From the NCBI GenBank assembly GCA_031763025.1, contig JASSKH010000025.1, positions 10,531,665 to 10,595,664 on the forward strand: a stretch of DNA of 64,000 nt, given 5' to 3'. The notes beneath the pieces were generated by a model. The model searched no databases, had not been told where the DNA came from, and worked only from the letters and a program-made list of their open reading frames with translations. Made by a program: the position numbers and the translations under genes. Origin of the DNA: Macrocystis pyrifera (taxonomy: Eukaryota > Sar > Phaeophyceae > Laminariales > Laminariaceae). Of this stretch, positions 1 to 9,900 are shown in pieces (within the stretch, counting starts at the first letter, position 1; every line of letters begins with the position of its first letter).

Positions 1-844
1 CAGCAGGGGAGTACGCTCAACTGACGTTTTTGTTTTTCATATAAGTTACGTACTGTCTTCGCGTTTCTTCTCTCCGTCCCTGTAGTCGCAAACTCAGATC
101 CAGGATCACATAGCAGGCTCTTCTCCCGCCCCCCCCTACTACGGTACACGCCTTGCATTTTTATCGCGAAAATAATTCAGCACTTTTTCCCTCGTCGACT
201 CGCGTCGAATTTTGCTGTAATAAATCAAGCTGCACGCTCCCGATAGGACACGTCATAACTTCTCCAGCACAGCATCTCCACCTATAGAGGCCAGCAATGC
301 CCAGACACCATGACACGAAATCAAATCAAGCCATGCCGGAGAGTACGTTACGAGCATCCTGCCCTTCGTCCTAAGGTGTACCAGGCGCTTCTTTGCGGCG
401 ACTGGTCCCAAGCAATACAAACGCGTAATTATACCACAGGCATCAATAGCGGAGCTCGGCAATCACCATGCGCGCGAAGACTCGAAATCGAACACGAAGT
501 CCAATCAAAATATGGGCAGAGAAGTCTTCTAGCATTTGTAAAGGGCATCACAAAAATATCAAAACAAGTACGAAAATTATGCTAATAATAATTAGCGGAG
601 TTGCGGCCGATCCAAGAAAGGCGTCCTCATGTTACCACCAACGTGTTAACGACTTCGCGTAGTTTCGTCAAAATAATCTGGCCCCGTCAGGAAAACGCCC
701 TCAACGGTATTCAGCGGTAAAACATCAATTTCAACGGCTCTTTACGTCAGGTGCGTCACTAAAACACGAAACGATTCATGTAGATTGCAAGCATGACGTA
801 AAGTAGACACTACACGACCCCTGCATAGTGCACACTGTACACAC
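1..844. other. Probable purU intron, nothing else recognised
   Basis: Follows the exon 6 donor on the minus strand. All frames were read for the expected C-terminal PurU motifs (LPAF, GATAHYV, GPIIEQ) and none was found. Short open frames here have no recognisable content. Confidence 0.5.
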
Positions 845-963
845 CTGTGGTGAATATTGATGGTGTACTTCCAGTGCTTGTCGCAGAAGTCCTTGGTGAG
901 GATCTGCATGTATCTCGCCAGGACAATCAGGTCGATCGATTCCCGCTCAAGAATCTCCTCGAT
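845..963 (-). CDS. purU: purU exon 6 (last visible exon)
   Basis: 119-bp exon encoding IEEILERESIDLIVLARYMQ, then ILTKDFCDKHWKYTINIHH. It contains the catalytic N-x-H of the hydrolase. Donor is GTGTGT after CACAG, phase 2, so the next residue would be the Ser of NIHHS. No following exon (expected FLPAF...) is visible in bases 1-844, so the rest lies outside. The acceptor lies in a tandemly repeated segment, described separately. Confidence 0.9.
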
Positions 964-3900
964 CTGTCCATCACAAGACCCGAAAGGCAAAACGCTGTTA
1001 GATATATGTACTCAAGGGTCTCCCCGATCTGTCGATCAAGAGGCGCGAAAGGCATAATGCTGTCAGACATATGCACTCAAATTCCTTGGTCTGTCGATCA
1101 ATAGGCACGAAAGGCATAATGCTGCCATTGGTAAGGACTCAACGGACCTTGTACGCACTCGTACACAAAACAAAAAAAAAACACGATTTCTTTGCCCCTC
1201 GCTACGTGTCGTACTTTCTGCTAAACGACAAAACAAGGCGATACTGAATTCATTTTCCCACCTCTCGGACAGACAAATCATCTACAGATATATCATCTAC
1301 AGATAGATCATCTACAGGTAGATGATCTAATTCCTCACCTGCCGTTGTGAGCGGTTGTGCAGGATCTGCCTTATAGGGCAGATCCACCTCAGGAAACATT
1401 TACTAGATCATGTGGATTATGCGGGGTACACCCCGTAACATGAGCTAGATCATACAAGATCGGGAATATATCTGCCCTGAAAGAAGTAGGAATGATATAT
1501 CTGATCTATCTGATCTACCTGATATATCTGATCTGTTCGAGGTGTGCAGGTTTCCGACACGTGCTTGTACCGTGGTGCGAAAAGGTGGATATTTCCCCGC
1601 GTCACGGGGATGCCGAATAGATAGATCGGGCATCCACGGATAGAGGAATCCAAAGCTCGGGTTACTACACGGTATTTTTGCCGAGATAAGTTGTTTTTTG
1701 TTTCATCTTCACCAACCGTACCTTTCTGGTACTGCACCATATTCCCAGGCGTAACCGTCAACAATCTCAACACAACACGAGGCGCCACCGCTCAAGAAAT
1801 ACAGCATCGAGGGAGAGAGAAAGGCAGCAAAACGAGGACAGCAAAGGCAAACAGCGAAGATCGACCCTTCACGTACCACCGCAGTTTTTAATAAAAACGT
1901 TTTTCGTTTTTTTATTCTCCGGCTGCGTAGCGGTTTAAACGAAGTAAGCTCCCCAACTCCCACCTCTGCGTCGTGTGCCAACTTAACTAGGTTGTAGAAC
2001 GCAACCACGGTGCTGCCGTGACCTATTACAGTAGCCACTACATCAGAGACAATGTAACTTCGAAAAAGATGTTGTTGCTTGTTCTACTACTGCACCTGGA
2101 TTTCTTGCACTCGCTTTCCCCCTTCCTCCTTCGAAGGGATCGGCAGGTGACGGAACGGGACACCGAACATTTCTGCCACAGTCCTGAGGCCAGGGAAATG
2201 TATGCAACAGCCAAGGAATCACGCCGAGTCTGGATTTTTTTGTACAGCAACTGGGGAATCAGGCACAGTCGGGGGATTTTATGGAACATCCTACAGTAGG
2301 AATGAGGCACAGCATGCAGTCATGAGGTCGAAGAGAAAGGGGCGCCTCCGCAGTCGTCCCGGTGAACCACTTTCAGACATTATACTGCCGCGTTTACGAC
2401 CGCGCGACCATCCCTTCGGGTTAGCCACCCGGCGGGGGTACCTCGTCTGCGTATTTCCCCCGCCACAACCTGCGTGCTACTCTTCGCGCGCCGGCCAAGC
2501 AAGTGACCGGGCTACGTGTCTGACAGTTCGCTCACCTGAGCTTGTCATGATTGCTGATAACAACCGTGATCTCGCAGTCTAGCTCCCCGCTGCGGTGTCT
2601 GATGAGAAGGTCGTACAGGCTGCCGATACGGCGGAGCGGAAAAGCGGAAGAGTTCATACAAATCGCTTCATTACGGTGTGGCGCGACACAATCTATCATT
2701 GGTGAACAGCTCAGCTTAATGGGGGAGATAAAAGACTACCTGCTTCTAGAGGTAAACATAAAATAAAAAGACACCTCAGCTGTGAGATCAAAACATTTCG
2801 TCGAAACTCATTCCGCTATCAATAGTTGCGCGCGATACTTACACTAATATATATATATATACAAGGCGCTTCGCTCCGCGGGCGGCCTACGCCGCCCGCT
2901 ACGCTCGCTCAGGAAGAAAACATCAAATTATGCGAAGCGGACATAGGTCCATGATTGAATAGTGTTTTTTTTATGGCCCCTGTAGTTAGCTGCAAACTGG
3001 CGACTTGATAATGCCAAGAGTCCCGCCGCCATGCTTCAGGAGAAAACAGCTCGGACGCCACATATGCTCCGCGTCGCGGGCGGTTTTCCGCTACGCTCGC
3101 TCACACGTCGTACATACGTACATACCCCAGGTAGGGTACTTATTTTCTTCTTTCGATATGCTCTGTGTCTGTGTACTCGTCGTACGTACGAAAGATAAAG
3201 TTAAAGCACAGAACGGCACAGCAACACAACAAAAGCAACGAAAATGAAACCGAAAAATTATATCCCCGTCCCCTTTCGTGTAATAATTTAATACCTGGGT
3301 GGAACACCTTACACCAGTCAAAAAAAGAAAAAAAAAAAAAAAGAAAAAATCTTACAGCAGAGCTTCTCTCTCAGCCTCGTACGCCGCCCGCCCCTCTCGC
3401 GACCATCTCGCCACCGATTCAGTCCCGGTAAAGCTTCCCTCCCTCTCTTCCACAGTGAGCCCCGTCGCCCGCCTCGCGTGGAGCCCGGTGCTCACCGTGG
3501 ACCTCGACGCAAGCTCGACAATGTTGGTGCTCATTCGGGGTACCTCCCTCTTGTGACTCTCAGCCCGGTCGCGAAAATAAGCACCGCTTGAATATTATCT
3601 TGCGATCCCGAACGACCCTTAAATACTCGTACGTACTCTATCCAAAATCATAAATGGAGGCCAGACAGAGCCTAGTGATGCATCCCTCGTGTCTCGAGGC
3701 ACACGCGACGCCTAGGCACGAAAGCGGCGACCGCGCTCCTTGCAACTCCCCCTCTACCCGCCAGCATCCACTGACACCCGCGACGGTGCCGGGTTCGCCC
3801 GCGCAACCGTGCTCGGAGTACACGCACGCACACGAAACGAAAGAAGAAAAAAGGAAAGAAGGACTGAAAGTACGAAGAGAAATGGAGAAAACAAAGACCC

Positions 3901-6900
3901 GCTAGAAAGGTCCGGCAAGTAATACACGGAGGCGATTCCCAAGTGGGAGCTCTGAGAGGCCAGGGATGTACCAACGGAGCACGATCAGAGGTCGAGATAT
4001 CTATAAGTAGTTCTATACGTAAAACGATGCACGACCAACGACAAGACAGGGACTGGCAAGAAGTTTTTTTTATCATACCGGACTCAGTATAGGAAACTTG
4101 AACCTCGAATTCGCGAGTTTTTTTTTCTCATTTCTTCGAGCGCTATCTTCGAGGATCGGCTTCAACGTCCCTCGCCCTTCGTTTCGGTTGCAGACCTCAC
4201 CGTGAACGCGTACGTGGGCCGAGAGAGACAAGCGAGAAGTAGGGACGATCTTTGATTTTGGGCGGCAATCTCGAGCTTTTCTGGAATCTTGAGGTGGAGA
4301 GGTCGTGCAAATGAACGTGGATTGACTTATAGAAAAATTGGCATGTTTGTTTTTTTTCTTGTTATTTTTTCACACTGAGCACAAAAGTGAGTGTATGAGA
4401 AAATAAGCTGCACACAGCAATAGCAGCAGTAGCTGCAACCCGGTCTCGAGCGTTGTTGTACGAGCAAGAGCACATACGAGTATGTACACGAGTACAAGCA
4501 CATACGAGCATATTCGAGTACGAGTACGCGCTCTCGAGCTTTTCTTTGAATATGGAGAGGTCGTGCAAATACACGTGGAATGATTTTGGACAAAATAGGC
4601 ATTTTTTTTTTTCCTTGAAAAAAAACTAATGACATTTTTCGAGCACATGAATGAGGAAACAAGCTGCGCACAGCAGTTGCATTAGCTGCATCCCGGGCTC
4701 GAGCGTTGTTGTACGAGTACGAGTACGCGCGCTCTGCCTGTCAGTATATTTGACACATGTTAAGCACAAAAGTGAGTGTATGACGAAGCAAGCTGTACAC
4801 AGCAGTTACAGCAGTAGCTGCAGCCCGACCTCGAGCGTTGTTGTACGAGCAAGAACACAAACGAGTATGTATACGAGTACAAGCATCTTGATTTTCTTGG
4901 GGTTTTGTTTCATAGATTTTATTGGTTTGACACTTGTTTTCGAATCTTACACCCGGGCCTTGGATTTTCAATGTAAAATATATATCCCATTTTTTTTTAC
5001 ACTGAAGTTGGGTGCATTTACAGTAGAAGTACGAGAATAAATGAAACATGTACGAATACGAGACAGCTTCAGAGACAACCTGCACGCCGCTATTATACTC
5101 TGTTTGCAGCCCGAGCACGAGCGCGAGTTGCCGCAGGCCGTTGCTATGCCTGCTTCTCGACGACAACCTACGATTTTGCTGTTGTGTTAGACGCCCTCTA
5201 TCTACAAGAATAAGTGGGTGGTGAGTATAATATACAACAGCAGCGGCAAGCAGCAGTATTCATGTCTTCTAACAATCAAAGAGTTGAACGACGAAGGCAG
5301 AAGGCCGTCAGTTCGTTTCTCTGTGCTCTGACTACGTAAATTGGTCGGCGAAGCTCGGATCTAGCTAGAGGAGCTAGCTACTCTCCATGGCTACGTAGAA
5401 AACATGCAGCAAGCAGTCAGCAGTCAGCCAGCGTGCTAGTCCCGGAGGCTTGATAGAGACGAAATATCACTTCAAACGCAGTCGACACGTCTCTTCGTGG
5501 CGGGACTAGAGTCAGTCGGCGTGGGCTCGAAATTCGCGAAAACAATAAGGCTATTCCTAGTCACACGTAAATATCAACCGGTACACAGGTACAAGGTACA
5601 CCTGAACCTGTCGTATTTGTTTTGGTTGATAACCTGGTTGAAATCTGAAGCTCAGAATGGGATTCGCATAAGAAATAGCATATAAGTGAGTTCCAGGTTC
5701 TCGACCAGACCGTCACATGGGCATTGTCCCGCGGAGGTCCCACCAGTCGTGGATATCCATATATCTCATTGTACGATTGTGGTCATCCATATTTCTGGAC
5801 TAGTTGTTGTCAGCAGAGATGTCGTCAGCAGTGACATTGTCCCGTGACAAGTGTCACTGCAGATTGGAATACAAGGCCCGTGCCTCTCACACACACTCTT
5901 CCTCTCCCATCATCGTTGATGGTTGTTTCGTGAGATCGTCTGCACCGATTCTATACCAAAACCTGGCGTGTCCTACACGCTACACCCTCTAAGAAAGGGA
6001 AGTGCCATAGATGTCGAGTCGAACCTGGGGGTCCTCTCAACATTTGGCGTCGACGAAGGCTCGCGCCTGTGGCAGTTCTTGTTTTCTCGTGAAAATACAA
6101 GAGGTTGTTTGGTATTTTTCTTCACATCGTACGATCATTTGGTTTTGTTTGTTGTGTTGCCTTATTCCTTGCCAAGCCGATGGTACTCCCTCCCCCGTAC
6201 CCTGCCATTCTGCGTCGACTTTCACCTTATTTGGTTTAATTTTGTTATATTTGTGTGATCCTTTGCTAATTATCTTTTTATTTTTTTCTGATTTTGTTGA
6301 CATTTTTACAGCCCCCCTTGTCCCGTCTGTCTACGTACTCTTTGTGTCTGTTGTCCTTGACACACCAGCTGGACATATGACTACTCGTTTTTCGTTTGCT
6401 GTTTGCTCTTTGTCTCTTCCCTCTTCTTGTCTTCTTGTCTTCTGTCTGGTCTTCTTGTGACGTCCATATGTTGGTCCATCAGTTGGACATATCATAGGAC
6501 CGATCGGACCAGCAAACAGCAACCTTGTCCTCGGGACTTAGCCGGTGCCCTCAGCGCATGTTTTCTTCGTGCTTTCCATATTTTCTTGTTCCTTTCGTCC
6601 TTTCAGTTTTGTTTTTTACCCTCTACGAGTTTTTTTTTTCTTCTTCCTTTTCATTTCTTCCGGGTGTACATACAATGACATGGGTATGTTCCTGTTGTTC
6701 TTGGGTTGCAACTGATACGGGATGGTATACCACAAGCTCGTTAGTACCGTTTCCCTCGCTTTCGTATTGGTACTGCCGTATACGCATTCTTTCGTACTTG
6801 TTTGTTTTCTCCCATCGAGATGCCCTTTTGTCACAGCCTGTTTAGTGACCACAGGCAGGATTTCAGGGAAATGAGCTACTGTGAGAACATCGTCACATGT

Positions 6901-9900
6901 AGAGTGCAGCAGTAAATGCAGTAGTTACGCCTGCTATTGCAACGACGGGCTACTGCAGTTATTAGGGACACGAGCTATGCTATCAACAATGTGATAACGT
7001 GATCATCATCGTCATCGCCGCTACGAAGGCCCCAGCACGGACATATCCCAAGTCGGATGCGCTGTGCGCGCTGTACACGTTATGGTGCCAAATGACACAT
7101 CTAACAAGCTAACAAGTCAAGCCATTCCGGGCGTCCAGCTGGGTTTCTTTTCTACGGGAATCTGTGAACGCCTACACGCCTCGCACAGATCATGATCTAG
7201 ATCATCTATACAGTTCCTCACCCGCCGTCGTGAGAGGTTGTGCAGGATCCGCATAGTACAGATCCAACCCAGGACACACGTGTTAGACCATGCGGATGAT
7301 ACGGGTCCCACATGGCAACATCAGCCACCGTAGATCATACGAGATCAGGAATATATCTGTCTTGAAATATGTAGATCATGAAGTGGGAATCGATGATCTG
7401 TTCGAGGTGTAGAACCTTCAACGCTTACCACTCTCTTTTATCGCCGACGGTGCCACGTCGCAGACAGTCAGCAGATTATATGAGGCAAAACGATGGTGCT
7501 CGCGCTTTCGCCCCCTGGGGCACCCTGGACCGCCGTGCCTTGCGAAAATTGAGAGCAAAACACTCAATAAAAAAACAAGAACAGACTGAGATTTTTTTTT
7601 GAGGGGGCTACATGTTTCCGAGCACGCTTTTCACAGGAAAAAACTGTACTTATTTTACCAAAAGGGCCTCAAGCACCAGACTCTTGCGCCTCTGCGTGAC
7701 CACCGCTAGATTTTGGCAAGGAGGTAACGGGAGAACGACCAGAAGCAACAACACATATATCAACATGTACCAGCTTCTACCAGATCGCATATAGCCTTCA
7801 CAGAACACAGAAAAAACCCACGCACGTTGCGTTGCAGCTCAAAGCAACAGCGAGCGCTTAACACAGACGACATCCCCCCTCCATACCAAAGACAGCGGAC
7901 CAAACAGCGGAAAGCGATGCAACAGAGGAAATTAGGCTACGAGTAGTGCTATGTGTGGAGCTCACCAGTGATCATCCTTCGATACCAGGACGGCAACCTT
8001 CTGCTGGCGATTGCGGTAGGAAATCGACCACTCCATTCGGTACCGGTCGGCAAGCTGCAGCCGCATCCGCGCGGGGTGTGAAGGATATTGGTCGTGAACG
8101 GGACGATTGGTCGATCCGTTCGTCCATTGCCGCGCAGCACGATTGGTCGTTTCATTCGCCCGTTGCGGCGCAGTACAATCGGTCCGTCCGCAGCACGATT
8201 GGTCGGTCCATTCGTTCATTGCAGCGCAGAACGATTGGTCGGTCCGTTCGACAGTTGCGGCACAGCACGATTGGTCCGTCCGTTCGCCCATTGCAGTGCA
8301 GCACGGTTTGTCGATCCGTTAGTCCATTGCAGAGCAGCACGATAGGTCCGTCCGTTCGTCCATTTCAGAACAGCCGATGCATGAGATGTACAAAATGCGA
8401 CCGCGAGAAACAAAATATGAACACACCTGTTGTTCGTGTATCTACTGTGATAAATATTAAAGCGTACAAGAGGTGACTGAGATGGTGCGAGCGGCCGCCA
8501 GTGCACGGAATGCACTGTGGTGGTAGCAAGAATCTCTGTGGGGACCAACCGCTAAGCGCAGAGTCTTCAACAAGAGCTGAACATCGAGGAAGGTCGCCCA
8601 CCAGCTATAGGTGAGTTGGGTCATCAAATCAATAACAATGACTCGGTTGGCAATCATCACCGCTACACAGAGAGGCGCGCACTTTCGCCAAGACATTCTG
8701 CGTCAGTCAGTACTATGACAGCATACGTCAGCCAAACGCCTGCGATATGTACAGCAGGGATGTTCACCACACGGGAGCTCCACTGCTATCACTTGCCCGA
8801 CAAGAGAGTGTCGATAAGATATGCGGAGCATGGACTACTACGGGGTACCATAGTACATAGGACCTACGGTAGACACGAAAACCTATATATTTCCCCATTT
8901 TTACTAACAATATTTGGTCCTATTTACTATGGCCCCCCGTAATACCATACTTAGGTGCAGCGAATATATTTACCAAAAAATATCGCAAGTTTAGATGGGC
9001 GAAATAAAAATGCATTGGCGCCGTACATACGCCGACTTCCCGGCATCCGTTCACTAAAAGACTGCCTTGGCTACCTCCACGAGCCAAGTTCACAACCTTT
9101 GAAGCGGCCGAGGTCTGTAGTCCGGACGAAGCTTACAGCCGTTGAAGCGACCGAGGTCTGTAGTCCGGAAAATACATCGCCGTTGAAGCGACCGAGGTCT
9201 GTAGTCCGGGAAAAACACGCCCTCTACAACAGTACTCCCACTGGTGACTGGCAATGCGCGCAAGGCTTTCATCACAATGCACTACTTCCGTGGGCTGCCA
9301 CCCACCTCTTGCAGGGCCTTCTCCATGACATGCGTGTTCGCCGCCCCGATGGACATGAGAGTGCTGGCAACCACCGTCGATCGCATCAGAAGGGACACGA
9401 AAAAAGGCGCGGGATGTTGTTGTTATTGTGGTTGTTGTCACGTCAACTCCTCGCCAAAATCGAGGCTGTGGTCACAGCACAGGTCCCAACAACCTCGCAG
9501 TGGAGGAATCCCATGAACAAAACCAAAATAATCCCCAAAACTCGATGCAAATCGTGCACTTCACACGACAAATACAAGGCGAAAACATCGTACGCATCAT
9601 AATATGTGATGACGGAAGGCAAGAAGGCCACACGGCATCAGCACCATAGCGGGAAAACGCCGGCGCATCGTACAAAGCGGTGTGTAGAGTGAGGACTAAG
9701 GGTGCGGGGGTTCCGCGAATGTGACCCCGCTGTGCAATACATGGCCGCATGGCTTCTGGAAATCACACAAGATGGCTGGTTTCAGACTCGGCAAGCGTGT
9801 ACGTCTGAAGCAGAGCGCGCGGTTGTACAGCTTCTGCGGCTTTTCCGCTGCAATGCATTGCGTGGTCCCCCGTTGCCCACACAAAATCGTGTTCACTCCC

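Noticed and set aside
8103-8374. CRISPR array
   Set aside because: Units are contiguous without unique spacers, and the context is a eukaryotic intron.
7946-8476. 176-codon frame with 12-residue repeats
   Set aside because: Produced by the 36-bp minisatellite; equivalent frames are open on both strands and the region is inside a purU intron.
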